DNA of 64,000 nt from Polynucleobacter sp. MWH-Svant-W18 (GCF_018687495.1 NZ_CP061293.1:868001-932000); one strand, 5' to 3'; shown: positions 42,877 through 52,351, counted from the first letter of the stretch. Numbers and translations are program-made. The notes: generated by a model from the letters alone, not told the origin.

Positions 42877-43557
42877 TTATTTTTTCATCGGGGTTGGGTC
42901 AGCAGCAGTTTCCAAAGCAGCTAAAACTGCCTTTTTTGCCATTGCTACAAAAGAATCCACTGATCCAGAGCCAGTTCTAAATGATTCACCTTGAACAATA
43001 ACTAATCCCTCACCTAGCAACTCTTTAGATTGGCTATCGGTAATTTTGCTCTCGATCAATAAGGCTGGAGTTTTAGAATTCACACCACCTGCATAGGCAG
43101 CAGCATTAACTGCCAGGCCAATTGGGGTGAAGTTCCACGGTTGTAGGCTATCAGCTGAACTCTCTGCTCCAGTAATGCCAACAGATACTCGTGCAACACC
43201 TGGTCCAGGTGCAGTAACTATCTTAATATTGCCACGGGCGTTGACAGCATTCACCATGGAGTCTTGTAATGCAATTTGTGCTTGGCTAATCGATTCAGAA
43301 CTCACTTGTGCAGTAGCACTTTGATTTAAGAAAATAGGATCCAAAATCACAGCTTTATATTGATTAGGATTTACCCCAGAAATGCGATATCTCCAAATAC
43401 GTGTATCTGAGAGGCTAGTAGCCATTGGAATTAAGACGTTGTAGTTAGGTAGAAAACCTGACCTTGGCATGGCTTCAGTAGCCAACTTTGGAGCATTGCT
43501 ACAAGCCATCAAAGTCACCGCAGAAATGGATGCTGCTAAAAGATTCAGTTTTTTCAT
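42877..43557 (-). CDS. DUF3313-like lipoprotein
   Basis: This 226-residue protein has a lipoprotein signal peptide with the lipobox VTLMACSN (cysteine near residue 19). The mature part begins with PRSGFLPNYNVL, as in DUF3313, and continues through a mixed alpha/beta region. The family is outer-membrane associated and has no settled function. It precedes the EF-hand gene on the same strand, 12 bases away. Confidence 0.75.
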   Translation of the reverse strand: MKKLNLLAASISAVTLMACSNAPKLATEAMPRSGFLPNYNVLIPMATSLSDTRIWRYRISGVNPNQYKAVILDPIFLNQSATAQVSSESISQAQIALQDSMVNAVNARGNIKIVTAPGPGVARVSVGITGAESSADSLQPWNFTPIGLAVNAAAYAGGVNSKTPALLIESKITDSQSKELLGEGLVIVQGESFRTGSGSVDSFVAMAKKAVLAALETAADPTPMKK

Positions 43558-43636
43558 GTCGCTTCCTAAAAGCCAAGTTAAGGACCAAGTTAGTGCATTG
43601 GATAAATATATGTCAGGACATCATAACGAACAATTA

Positions 43637-44026
43637 TTAATCTAAGGGAGGACAAGGCATCATGCCGCCCGTTTTTTGATGTAGCTTAGGTTTACAGTCC
43701 GTTTGTACGGTGGGTGTCGCAGTTGGAGATGCTTTAGAAGCAGGAGTGGAGCCGACTTGATTACTCGCGCCAGTAGGAGTTGTTGTTTCAATGGCGCTTG
43801 AGGCAACGGGTGCAGACTTGGGTTTTCGTGGCTCTTCTAAACCAGCGGCCACATAGAAGGCTCTATCAGTCCCTGGGCAAGGCATCACTGCTCCAGTTTT
43901 AGGATTAACAACGTCCTTGCATTGTGGATTAGCCTCAAGCCTAGCCTCTAGTTTTGCAACAGTGCAGGCTGACAATGCCAGCGCAAGAAGACAAGAAATG
44001 GTAGATAAAAAGATAGTCTTATTCAT
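43637..44026 (-). CDS. small proline/threonine-rich lipoprotein
   Basis: This 129-residue lipoprotein has the lipobox LALSACTV (cysteine about 21). Two short similar motifs, PKTGAVMPCPG (about 42-52) and QKTGGMMPCPP (about 117-127), each with a cysteine, flank a low-complexity linker of Pro, Ser, Thr and Ala. A disulfide-bearing repeat module on a flexible linker is the simplest reading. I do not recognise a family. It is the last gene before the tRNA-derived repeat. Confidence 0.65.
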   Translation of the reverse strand: MNKTIFLSTISCLLALALSACTVAKLEARLEANPQCKDVVNPKTGAVMPCPGTDRAFYVAAGLEEPRKPKSAPVASSAIETTTPTGASNQVGSTPASKASPTATPTVQTDCKPKLHQKTGGMMPCPPLD

Positions 44027-44074
44027 TGAGGCATTCTAAGACAAAGAAAATGCCAATGATGAGGATATTCAGAA

Positions 44075-44121
44075 TTTGGCCTGCCCAGCACGATTCGAAC
44101 GTGCGACCTACGCCTTAGAAG
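44075..44121. repeat. 47-bp direct repeat of the tRNA-Arg 3' half
   Basis: This segment is identical to 48309-48355, the 3' half of the tRNA-Arg gene from the anticodon loop through CCA plus two bases. The identity stops abruptly at both sides. It is the usual form of an attachment-site copy left by integration into a tRNA gene. The 4,234-base offset sets the island size. It is not a working tRNA. Confidence 0.8.
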
Positions 44122-44295
44122 CTGTAAAAATGAGCTAAAACAACTAGTTAAACAATGGTTTAAGCCTGGCTAAAAAAGGTGTTCAGTACGCACCGAGATC
44201 TGTGGTTCGGGGTGGAATACCTTGGATCCGGCTTGGCATCTACAGGCGGTTGAATGGTCGGATATCTATTTTGTCGGGTAAACCTATAAAACACA

Positions 44296-45090
44296 TTACC
44301 GGATTACTCCAATACGACTGCGAGAGTCTCGAGTATCAATGATGGTAATAAAACCAGTTACGGGGTCAATAGTCTCACTATAGATACCCTTAATAAGATT
44401 TATGTTTGCTGGCTTTGTTAAGTCGTATCCAGATTGCTGAACTAACGCTTGTTGCTGAGCCTGTAACTCCTGCTGCTTGAGTTTGATACAACTAGGTGCA
44501 GCGGCTGAATACTTACTGGTACATTTAATAGCAAGTGCATCGTCATGCATGCCAGCCTGATCAAATGATCTTGCAGCTTCAAATGTCATGCATTCTGTTG
44601 CTTCCCATGAGGACCCAGCACTAAAACCAAATAAAACAGCAGAGCCGCCGATAGACGATGACCCCATGCAAGGAGCGGTTGGAAAATTGGATGGAGCCAC
44701 TGCTGTAGCTACTGGAATTTTGGGAGCTGTATAGTTTGATGTGATCGTGGTGTTACCTGAAGTATTTCCGCTTGAGGATGCTCCCCCACTAGTTGCATTT
44801 GATACTCCACCTGCTGATGTCGATGCACCAGTGGATAAACTTCCTACTGAGCCACCTTGAGATGTTGATGCTCCAGTGGTTGCGCTAGAAGTACCGCCAA
44901 GGCCACCTGCCCCACCTTGGGATGTTGAAGCGCCAGTCGATAGACTTCCAACACTAGATACCGAGTTACTAATTGGAGATGAGGTAATTGCACCACCCGT
45001 AGTTCCTCCATCAGTACTCACTGAAACTTGAGCTAATGGCTGACTGAATACGAATACCATCAAACTTGCCAATGCAAGTTTTTTAAACAT
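44296..45090 (-). CDS. exported Ser/Gly/Thr-repeat protein
   Basis: This 264-residue protein has a signal peptide (about 1-20). Residues 25-115 are a low-complexity Gly, Ser and Thr repeat region in which units such as SLSTGASTSQGG recur. A folded C-terminal part (about 130-264) has four cysteines, including APCMGSSSIGG and WEATECMTFEAAR, then a Gln-rich helix and ETIDPVTGFITIID. The cysteine-bearing part resembles uncharacterised proteins I associate with phages, but this is weak. It is the first gene in the putative island. Confidence 0.65.
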   Translation of the reverse strand: MFKKLALASLMVFVFSQPLAQVSVSTDGGTTGGAITSSPISNSVSSVGSLSTGASTSQGGAGGLGGTSSATTGASTSQGGSVGSLSTGASTSAGGVSNATSGGASSSGNTSGNTTITSNYTAPKIPVATAVAPSNFPTAPCMGSSSIGGSAVLFGFSAGSSWEATECMTFEAARSFDQAGMHDDALAIKCTSKYSAAAPSCIKLKQQELQAQQQALVQQSGYDLTKPANINLIKGIYSETIDPVTGFITIIDTRDSRSRIGVIR

Positions 45091-45476
45091 AATTGAAAAT
45101 TTCTTAAGGGGGAGAGACCTACTCTAATTCGCTAGAGAGGGCGACTGTTACGCTGGATGGAAAAAGTCAAGTGCTGTAACAGTTATCAGCCTTGGTATGG
45201 GTGAACAGTACTCCATAAAAGCAGCAATAGATAGCAATCATTTAATAAGTTGATCTAAAGTGCTAATGCACAGCTGAATAGGTCTTTTATATTTGATAGA
45301 GTGTCCACTTCTGGCCGATTTGAGACTTTAAGGCCAACTCTTACTATCAGTCACTTCTCGACCCAAAGGAGACTTTGGCGGACATAACCTTCGCTAGGAG
45401 GACTTTTAAATCGCTTGGCGCGAGTTCGAATCTCTCCAGACTCGCCAGTTATACAAAATTCCTGAAGCGAGGTAAG
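45091..45476. other. noncoding stretch in the island
   Basis: 386 bases lie between two diverging minus-strand ends with no convincing gene. It holds the tRNA-like fragment at 45398-45447 and a segment around 45303-45320 (CCACTTCTGGCCGATTT) loosely like one at 48001-48019. The rest shows nothing I can name. Confidence 0.5.
45398..45447 (+). pseudogene. degenerate tRNA 3'-half-like fragment
   Basis: The sequence has CTTTTAA like the tRNA-Lys anticodon loop, then a T-arm-like GCGAG-TTCGAAT-CTCTC with one mismatch and an encoded GCCA end. No matching 5' acceptor strand is found upstream and the anticodon stem does not pair, so it is not functional. It may mark an older integration. Confidence 0.4.
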
Positions 45477-46958
45477 TTAGTTCGCCAAAATAATTTCAGG
45501 TGGCTTCCACTCCCCCTCACCTGGCGGCAAGATGGATGGAGGAGTCTCTTTTGGCCAGTAAAGTCGCATAACAATATAGGTTGGACCATTGGGTGCTGGC
45601 AGCCAATTTGCTTCTTTCGACTTACCTGGCGATTTATTTTGAATGTAGATCGTCACCGATCCATCGGCATTCTTCTTTAACCCCGGTAACATTGGTGAGT
45701 TAATCAGATAGCGATTGATTGGATTTTCGATTAAGAGTTGCGTCTTGCTATCGTAGATCGTGATAGACCAAAATGCATTCACCGGTGGAAGTTGATCATT
45801 TGCAAAAGTGAGCATGTAATTGTGCTTGCTACCATCTAGCATTTCTCCTTGGCTATCCATCCGAGTCAATGGATACATGGCTTCAACTGAATCGTTTGCA
45901 TAGATGCCGGCTTTTGCAACAGCAGCTCGTTTTAGCCAATCCCCATTGAAGAAAGCACGATCCCCACCAGCTAGGCCACCCACTCTCCACCCATTAAAGT
46001 CTTTACCTCCATTTGCAGCCATTTTTTCAATCTTCTCCTCACCTTCCTTCATGGCTAAAAGGATTGCAGCTTTGTGTTCGGCCGAGAGGTCTTTGAACTC
46101 AAACTTTCTGCCGGGTCCGATACCAATAATTGCTAATTTTTCGCGGATAGCATTTTCCTCAGGACCGGCTGGCGCGTACTGAAGCGCAAAGCTTAAATAT
46201 TCGAAGAAATTGGTTTTCACCATCTCTTTATTGATCTTCGGAAAATCAATTTCTGGGACAGCAGCTGGAGCAGGTTGCTTGAGATAAGCCGAAAGTGGTT
46301 GCGCTTTATATCCACTTTGTACCTTAACTACATTGGGCATATCAGCTGCATTGAAAAGTTGAGTACGATAAATTGCTGCAGAAAATTGGGTGGATGATCG
46401 AAATACTTGTTTAATGCCCTGAGGTGTTTCGCCCTGCCAATCAGGCCCAACTACCATATAGTTGCCAGCCTCATTGCCCGTAGCACGGCTACCGATATAA
46501 CCATAATTAAACGTATTACCATCACATAGCATCACTGCGTAATAACGCTTTTTATCTACTGCAGGCACTGATAACACCATTGGCTCTGATCTCAAATCCA
46601 TAAACACAATCGAATAAGGAGTATCGCTATTGGGTGAAACTACTGTTGTATCTTTATAGGTAAAGACACGCGCCTCATTATTGATTTTATTAAAGGGAGC
46701 TTTGAACTGTCCTGAATCGCGATCAATCGCGTAGTCATACATGACTGCATAGTTCATGACGATGGGAAGTCCGTAGATGAATCCTTCTTCTGCAATCGCC
46801 TTAGTCTCTTCAAGGCTTGGTACAGGAATGCCCGCTACGGTATCTTTCTTTTCCGCTTGAGAAACGGCATCGTTCTTATTGCCGCATCCAACACTCATTA
46901 CCGCCACGATGGCCACAATGATTAATCCAACAAAAGCTGAAATTTGGCGATTTTTCAT
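45477..46958 (-). CDS. DUF1254/DUF1214 lipoprotein
   Basis: This 493-residue protein has a signal peptide with lipobox SVGCGN (cysteine about 25). DUF1254 covers about residues 60-190 (EEGFIYGLPIVMNYAVMYDY, then SPNSDTPYSIVFMDLRSEP) and DUF1214 about 370-480 (PPVNAFWSITIYDS, then YIQNKSPG, then NWLPAPNGPTY). The family is widespread and its function unknown. It appears alone in the putative island. Confidence 0.9.
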   Translation of the reverse strand: MKNRQISAFVGLIIVAIVAVMSVGCGNKNDAVSQAEKKDTVAGIPVPSLEETKAIAEEGFIYGLPIVMNYAVMYDYAIDRDSGQFKAPFNKINNEARVFTYKDTTVVSPNSDTPYSIVFMDLRSEPMVLSVPAVDKKRYYAVMLCDGNTFNYGYIGSRATGNEAGNYMVVGPDWQGETPQGIKQVFRSSTQFSAAIYRTQLFNAADMPNVVKVQSGYKAQPLSAYLKQPAPAAVPEIDFPKINKEMVKTNFFEYLSFALQYAPAGPEENAIREKLAIIGIGPGRKFEFKDLSAEHKAAILLAMKEGEEKIEKMAANGGKDFNGWRVGGLAGGDRAFFNGDWLKRAAVAKAGIYANDSVEAMYPLTRMDSQGEMLDGSKHNYMLTFANDQLPPVNAFWSITIYDSKTQLLIENPINRYLINSPMLPGLKKNADGSVTIYIQNKSPGKSKEANWLPAPNGPTYIVMRLYWPKETPPSILPPGEGEWKPPEIILAN

Positions 46959-47083
46959 GATGCCATCCCTCTTTTTCTCAAGCAGTCTATATTGATACCC
47001 CTACGCAAGGAGCGTCACCCACCCTATCAAGTGGTGGGTAAACGCGGATAAAACCTAAATCGCTGCCGCCGGTCAGTAAGACA

Positions 47084-47869
47084 CTACTTTTTAGCGCTGG
47101 CGCCAGCGTTGTACTGGTAGTTACCTTCAAGTTGATCGAGAACGATGGTGTTAGGCGTGTTGGAATCAGCAGTCGACGTCAGAGTCATGTCCTTATCTAA
47201 CTTGCGCGATCTAAATTTCCATCCCTCCGGTAAGTTCAAGCGCTTGCCAAGGGTAGGCAGGCTTTCGATAGTGTTCTTGGGATCAATCTTCAAAGACAAA
47301 CTGAACATGGTGTACACAGCGCCCTCTGGAGTGACCAACTCATAAACTGTTTCGCCTGCATTGAAGAAAAAGGTATTGGTTCGCTTAGACACTAGCACCT
47401 TATAGGATGGCAGGGTTCCGGTGACGGCCTTGCTCAGGTCAGGAGTTTCGAAGAGGCCAAGCACGCGCAAGGGGATTGTGGAGATCACTCTCTCCTTGCA
47501 ACCATCCCAGGCTGTGCCTGTGATGCTGTTCGCTACGAGACGGCGAGGACCATTGAAGAGGACTCCATCGCTCCCGTATTTCTTTTTCAATTCATCTGCA
47601 TTCAACGCACGGAAGCGAGCGTCCATTACGTCATTAGGTGCCTCAAGGTCCTTGCCAAGAGAATTGTAGTAGTAGCCGATCCCACTGCCGTTAGCCTGGC
47701 GATTCATAAATAGAATTTCGTAGAATGCTTTGCCGCGCCAGTTTTCAATCTTGATTGGACAGGGATCTGTTAGGGCAACTTTCTGTTCAGCCATGGCCGG
47801 TGTCATGCCAACTAGCAGCATTAGCGCCAGTGCAGCTAATTTCAAAATCATGTCTGTAATTATCTTCAT
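47084..47869 (-). CDS. exported protein of unknown function
   Basis: This 261-residue protein has a signal peptide ending PAMA. I do not recognise a family. The mature part opens DPCPIKIENWRGKAFYEILF and ends in a beta-rich region with ISTIPLRVLG and VYTMFSLSLKIDP, suggesting a compact all-beta fold. The ATG was chosen because AGGAGAG lies six bases upstream. It is the last gene in the putative island. Confidence 0.65.
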   Translation of the reverse strand: MKIITDMILKLAALALMLLVGMTPAMAEQKVALTDPCPIKIENWRGKAFYEILFMNRQANGSGIGYYYNSLGKDLEAPNDVMDARFRALNADELKKKYGSDGVLFNGPRRLVANSITGTAWDGCKERVISTIPLRVLGLFETPDLSKAVTGTLPSYKVLVSKRTNTFFFNAGETVYELVTPEGAVYTMFSLSLKIDPKNTIESLPTLGKRLNLPEGWKFRSRKLDKDMTLTSTADSNTPNTIVLDQLEGNYQYNAGASAKK

Positions 47870-48310
47870 TTCACTCTCCTGCAAGAAGGTCGTAATATGT
47901 TCGAGATGATGAGTACATATTACTCAAAATTAGAAATAAATCTACCCTTTAAATCCCAATTGACTTAGCGAAAGAGGTGGTACAAAAAAAATAATGATGG
48001 TCACTTAATGGCCGATCTCTGCCGCCCAGTCATGACCAACTAGCCAGTTTTGAATGTCCGCATGGCATCCTATAAGAGCCATCCAACCGTTACTTAACCG
48101 GACACATCCGAGTCGGGTCGAACCGACACTCGATCGCCAGGGTCAAAATTCTATTCATCCCACTCTGTCGCTGAGTTGCTGATAGTCAACGGATCCCTCA
48201 CGCTGGACTCAAGGCCACCCATACGCTAGCAAAGCTAGATCATGATCAGCCACAATCGAGCCAATGAAACAGTCTTAACCAGTCTGAGACACTATTAAAT
48301 TAGAAGATTT
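47870..48310. other. noncoding stretch before tRNA-Arg
   Basis: About 440 bases with no supported gene. A hairpin is present at 48109-48132 (CGAGT-CGG pairing with CCG-ACTCG, two bases bulged) around GTCGAA, which resembles a T-arm loop. The rest has mixed composition with several short frames and no ribosome sites. It may be remnant sequence from the integrated element. Confidence 0.45.
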
Positions 48311-48387
<77 letters not shown>

Positions 48388-48422
48388 TTATATGCTGGGT
48401 GTAACTAGAACAATAAGGAAAG

Positions 48423-48499
48423 TGGTCGGAGTACAAGGATTCGAACCTTGGACCCCCTGCTCCCAAAGCAGGTGCGCTACCAGGCTGCGCTACACTCCG
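48423..48499 (-). tRNA. tRNA-Pro (TGG)
   Basis: This is a 77-base cloverleaf on the minus strand. The acceptor is CGGAGTG/TACTCCG (one G-U pair), the anticodon loop TTTGGGA gives TGG, the T loop is TTCGAAT and ACCA is encoded. It lies 35 bases upstream of tRNA-Arg on the same strand. Confidence 0.93.
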
Positions 48500-48589
48500 A
48501 CGGAATCGATATTCTACACCGAGAGGCCTATTTGGGGCAAATTCACGGTGTTTTGGGGTATTGCCGCCAGTTTTAGAATACTTTGTTGA

Positions 48590-49114
48590 CTATAGAAATT
48601 GATGGGCTATCAAGCCAATCAGTCCTGAACCCAAGATGACGAGAGCGGGATTGATCTTAGTTCTCAGAATGCAATACAGGCTTAGCAATGCCAAGATGAT
48701 TGTGGTCTCGTCAAAGATTGACGCTTTTGCAACGGCATATACACCTGAAGACATCAAGCCAATCGAGATGGGCTCCAAAGCATTTTGAATTGAGCGTCTC
48801 CAAGGACTCTCACCAAAATGTACCCACAAGCGCCCTGCATAGAAGCAAAAAATACTGGAAGGCAGGAAAAAGGAAAGTAAGACAACGCCTGCACCTAGCA
48901 TCCCAGCAATTTGGAAGCCAATCACCAACACCATCAACATATTGGGCCCAGGTGCTACTTGGCCCATACTATAAATTTGGACAAACTGAGTATGCGTAAT
49001 ATGAAATTGTTGCGCTAATAGGGTTTGCATTTCAGGCAATACTGCTGTTCCCCCTCCGACCGCTAAGAGGGACAGAAGACTGAAAGTCATGGTTAAGTTA
49101 AACAATTGACTCAT
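48590..49114 (-). CDS. chromate transporter half, ChrA family (second)
   Basis: This 174-residue protein is one half of a ChrA-type transporter, with about five hydrophobic segments. Typical text is LAVGGGTAVLPEMQTLL and QVAPGPNMLMVLVIGFQIAG. Short, paired ChrA proteins act as a heterodimer exporting chromate, or carry sulfate-like anions in some species. It overlaps the partner gene at 49111 by four bases. Confidence 0.88.
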   Translation of the reverse strand: MSQLFNLTMTFSLLSLLAVGGGTAVLPEMQTLLAQQFHITHTQFVQIYSMGQVAPGPNMLMVLVIGFQIAGMLGAGVVLLSFFLPSSIFCFYAGRLWVHFGESPWRRSIQNALEPISIGLMSSGVYAVAKASIFDETTIILALLSLYCILRTKINPALVILGSGLIGLIAHQFL

Positions 49115-49683
49115 GATGATTTGCTGGGGCGATACAGATAAATTGCAATGGGTGCCATGATCAGCAACACGAGTGGCAAGCTCAACTTAGCAACACTCAT
49201 CAAGGCAAAGGTAGCCGCAATAATGGCAACAGATTTGATCTTTTTCCAATGATCGCCACCAATGCGATAGGTAATGGCAGTCAATAGGCCACAGGCGCCA
49301 GCAGCAATACCCATCAGAATAATATTTGCCAATGGGTGATCTGCATTACTTGCATAGAGGATGCCTAGTGCCATTACAAAAACTGAGCCAGGCAAGATTA
49401 AGCCGAGTGTTGCGCTGATTGCACCAGAAACTCCGCGCAGATGATCGCCAACAAGAACTGCTAGATTAACGGAATTGAGTCCAGGCATTGTTTGGCTAAT
49501 AGCCAAGAACGCCATAAACTCATCGGGATTGAGCCACTTGGTTCTATCTACTAACAGAATGCGTTCGTAAGCAATAATGCCGCCACCGAAACTGATGGCC
49601 CCAATTTGTAAGAAGTTAATAAATATCTTCAATAAGGATGGGGCCTGAGCTTGAGTAGCAACAGAATCCTGAGCGCTAATCAT
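49111..49683 (-). CDS. chromate transporter half, ChrA family (first)
   Basis: This 190-residue half-size ChrA protein has the conserved FGGGIIAYERILL and ISQTMPGLNSVNLAVLVGDHLRG. Together with the next gene it makes a full transporter. Its end and the CYTH-like gene upstream overlap by four bases, so three genes are coupled. Confidence 0.88.
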   Translation of the reverse strand: MISAQDSVATQAQAPSLLKIFINFLQIGAISFGGGIIAYERILLVDRTKWLNPDEFMAFLAISQTMPGLNSVNLAVLVGDHLRGVSGAISATLGLILPGSVFVMALGILYASNADHPLANIILMGIAAGACGLLTAITYRIGGDHWKKIKSVAIIAATFALMSVAKLSLPLVLLIMAPIAIYLYRPSKSS

Positions 49684-50507
49684 TCAGGCTTTCCATAAAT
49701 TAAGGCCGTCTTGGTGCTACCACTTGCCAGCCAGCTATCAAGCTCAAGTTGCAATGCCTTGAAAAACTTGTCAGCGCGCTGATGTGCTTTATCTAGTGCG
49801 CGATTTTGATTATTGACGCGATAGGAAAAAGCCAGCTCACCAATAATAGGCTCTCCAACACTTTTCATCCAAATAGCGATCTCACAATGGGCTTGAACAC
49901 CATCGCCAAAGACCAAGTTACCAAGAGGTAGGCAAGCTTCGAGGATCTTATTGGTTGCACCACCAACAATACGTAATGGCGCAGTCTTATCAATATCTAA
50001 TGTAGCTAGTCCGGGAAAAAATTTACTGGTACTGATGACAGAGCGCTCAAACAAATCATCTAATGGCACAGCATCCAGAATCGAGTTATTGGAAAAGAGT
50101 TGACGTCTACTCCCTACTTTATCTCCACGCAAAATCTCTTCTTTTAAGCGAATACGATGTTTAATTTTTTTAATGGGGGCTGGATCAAAATCGGATGATT
50201 TTGCAATGTCTTCAGATCTGCACTTGAGAGTCACTTCACAGTAATCATCGACCCACACATTTTGACGAGATTCTCGTACACGCAAAATGATGTTGTTTTG
50301 TCTAAAGTCTTGTCCTGGGGTATCGAAAAAATAAATATTTCGCAAGCCCGTTGTTGCGTTGTCCAAATGATAGAAGTTGACCTTGCTCTTGTCGCAAAAG
50401 GCCAATATTTGATTACTTAATTTCGTGATATTGCTAAAGCGGTCAAGGCCATTAGGCTTGATTAACAACTTGAATTCACGATTGGTGACGGATGGATGTA
50501 GTTTCAT
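49680..50507 (-). CDS. CYTH-like domain protein
   Basis: This 275-residue protein resembles the CYTH/triphosphate-tunnel fold. The opening strand REFKLLIKP, the region YFFDTPGQDFRQNNIILRVRES and the charged CEVTLKCRSED occur in the expected order, and ELAFSYRVNN is near the end. The usual ExExK is altered, so a triphosphatase activity is uncertain. It sits between a PPK2 gene and the chromate transporter. The ATG was chosen over a preceding TTG. Confidence 0.6.
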   Translation of the reverse strand: MKLHPSVTNREFKLLIKPNGLDRFSNITKLSNQILAFCDKSKVNFYHLDNATTGLRNIYFFDTPGQDFRQNNIILRVRESRQNVWVDDYCEVTLKCRSEDIAKSSDFDPAPIKKIKHRIRLKEEILRGDKVGSRRQLFSNNSILDAVPLDDLFERSVISTSKFFPGLATLDIDKTAPLRIVGGATNKILEACLPLGNLVFGDGVQAHCEIAIWMKSVGEPIIGELAFSYRVNNQNRALDKAHQRADKFFKALQLELDSWLASGSTKTALIYGKPE

Positions 50508-50510
50508 CAA

Positions 50511-50538
50511 ATAATCTCTCTTTCAAACGAGAGATTAT
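50511..50538 (-). promoter_or_regulatory. perfect 10-bp inverted repeat at the CYTH start
   Basis: ATAATCTCTC and GAGAGATTAT form a perfect stem around eight bases, ending three bases before the coding start. One arm carries GAGAG, the only ribosome-site candidate, so folding could hide it. It also lies just after the PPK2 stop and could attenuate readthrough. Confidence 0.5.
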
Positions 50539-50553
50539 CACTATCACCAATGC

Positions 50554-51459
50554 TTAGTAAATTTCTGGAACGTACATCTCTGGTGGGACTGGCCCACGTA
50601 GGTAGTCAGGGTTATGCACACGCGCTGGCAAGGTAATTTCAGGGTGTGGGATCTCTTGATAAGGAATCTGGTTAAGCAAGTGACTAATGCAATTTAAACG
50701 GGCTTTTTTCTTATCATTTGCAGCTACTACCCACCATGGCGCTTCTGGAATATGGGTATGTTCGAGCATCGTCTCTTTGGCCTTGGTGTAGGCTTCCCAC
50801 AAACGACGTGACTCCAAATCCATTGGGCTCAATTTCCATTGTTTCAATGGATCATGAATCCGCATCATGAAACGGTTGTATTGCTCTTCATCAGAGATGG
50901 AGAACCAATATTTAATCAGGATGGTTCCGGAATTGATAATCATGCGCTCTAAGTCGGGCACCGTTCTCAAGAACTCCATGTACTCTTCATCGGTACAAAA
51001 TCCCATGACTTTTTCAACGCCAGCACGGTTGTACCAACTGCGGTCAAATAGAACAATCTCTCCGCCGGCTGGAAGATGGGTTATGTAGCGTTGAAAATAC
51101 CACTGCGTTTTTTCACGTTCGTTTGGCGCTGGCAAAGCAACTACCTTACACACACGAGGATTAAGGCGCTGGGTAATACGCTTGATCGCACCACCCTTGC
51201 CAGCTGAATCTCGGCCTTCAAAGATGACAGCTACTTTTACTTTATTGGCAACAACCCAGTCTTGCAGTTTGACTAGCTCGCCCTGCAAGCGAAATAGTTC
51301 ACGGAAATAGGTATTACGGGGTACAGAAGAATTGCTATCACCATCCGCAGAAAGGCGATCATCATCCATTTCCATCTCGAGCTCTTCATCCATGCTATCC
51401 AGAATTTCTTCTTGAGCACGTTGATACCAGTCAGCCATCTCTTTATGCGTTGAACTCAT
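50554..51459 (-). CDS. ppk2: polyphosphate kinase 2 (second copy)
   Basis: This 301-residue class I PPK2 has the P-loop EGRDSAGKGG, the lid-side WYFQRYITHLP and the Walker B FDRSWYNRAGVE with its aspartate. An acidic N-terminal stretch at about residues 18-40 (Asp/Glu-rich) is absent from the first copy. The enzyme uses polyphosphate to make nucleoside di- or triphosphates. It precedes the CYTH gene on the same strand. Confidence 0.94.
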   Translation of the reverse strand: MSSTHKEMADWYQRAQEEILDSMDEELEMEMDDDRLSADGDSNSSVPRNTYFRELFRLQGELVKLQDWVVANKVKVAVIFEGRDSAGKGGAIKRITQRLNPRVCKVVALPAPNEREKTQWYFQRYITHLPAGGEIVLFDRSWYNRAGVEKVMGFCTDEEYMEFLRTVPDLERMIINSGTILIKYWFSISDEEQYNRFMMRIHDPLKQWKLSPMDLESRRLWEAYTKAKETMLEHTHIPEAPWWVVAANDKKKARLNCISHLLNQIPYQEIPHPEITLPARVHNPDYLRGPVPPEMYVPEIY

Positions 51460-51523
51460 GCGTTACCCCATTTAATGATCTATCTTTTTAGAGTATAGAT
51501 ATGTCACATATATTACAAATTCT

Positions 51524-52312
51524 CTAATTGCAGTTCTGGCTCAGGTAGCCAGCAATTTCCTCTTGGGAGTGCTGTGATAACCACTTACGATCCTGCATTT
51601 GATCAGGACTCCCTACTGCAGGTGGAAAAAACTGCAATTCCACCTTTAGATTGCGATTTTTCAAGATGCTGGCCATAGAACCCAGTAAGCCCATGTCACC
51701 CACAAATGCTGGCACTTCAGAGTGCTCACCGCTAACTCGATCAAAGTAGGCTAAGGCCAGGGTGCATATCGGAACTTGCGCCAAGACGGCAGCCTCAAAT
51801 AAATTAGGCTTAAACGTTTGAACAGTCTTGCCAATCGTTGAGGTTCCTTCAGGAAAGATGCAGATGGATTGCTCTTTTAGGGCTGTTACCATTTCTCCAA
51901 CCACTTGCCGTGCATGTCTAGAACTATCGCGTCTAATAAAAACAGTACCCAGCTGTTTTGCCATCCAACCAAAAATAGGCCACTTTTCTACTTCAGACTT
52001 CGCTACGAACCGGATCGGTTTAAATGAATTAATGACATGAATATCCATCCATGACACATGATTCGATGCTAATAAGTATGAAGTTTGCGGCAATGCCTGT
52101 GCATTGCTGACTTGCAATTGAATGCCAAATATTTTTAGTAAGCGTTTAGACCATCTTTGAATATGGGATTTTTTTCTGCTGGGACTAACAAATGGAAATA
52201 AGATGAAGAGCGTCAGCACCCCTCTCAAAACGTGTAGCCAAACTAAAAACCATGAAAGGATGTAAAGCCATATTGGCGTCTTTACATGGTGGATATGATG
52301 GGGAGATGTCAT
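51524..52312 (-). CDS. PlsC-type acyltransferase (OlsA-like candidate)
   Basis: This 262-residue 1-acyl-glycerol-3-phosphate acyltransferase-fold protein has an N-terminal hydrophobic helix, the HX4D box in SNHVSWMDIHV, and the FPEGTST block. It transfers an acyl group to a lysolipid. With an OlsB-like gene nearby, it could be OlsA of ornithine lipid synthesis, or simply PlsC. It is divergent from the Pho box array. Confidence 0.82.
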   Translation of the reverse strand: MTSPHHIHHVKTPIWLYILSWFLVWLHVLRGVLTLFILFPFVSPSRKKSHIQRWSKRLLKIFGIQLQVSNAQALPQTSYLLASNHVSWMDIHVINSFKPIRFVAKSEVEKWPIFGWMAKQLGTVFIRRDSSRHARQVVGEMVTALKEQSICIFPEGTSTIGKTVQTFKPNLFEAAVLAQVPICTLALAYFDRVSGEHSEVPAFVGDMGLLGSMASILKNRNLKVELQFFPPAVGSPDQMQDRKWLSQHSQEEIAGYLSQNCN

Positions 52313-52351
52313 AAATACTATTAATAATGAATATATTGAATGATAAAGGCA

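Noticed and set aside
44075..44121. Second functional tRNA-Arg gene
   Set aside because: Only the 3' half is present and the 5' half is missing.
48590..49683. Single chromate transporter broken by a frameshift
   Set aside because: Both halves have their own start regions and overlap by ATGA, the normal layout of split ChrA pairs.
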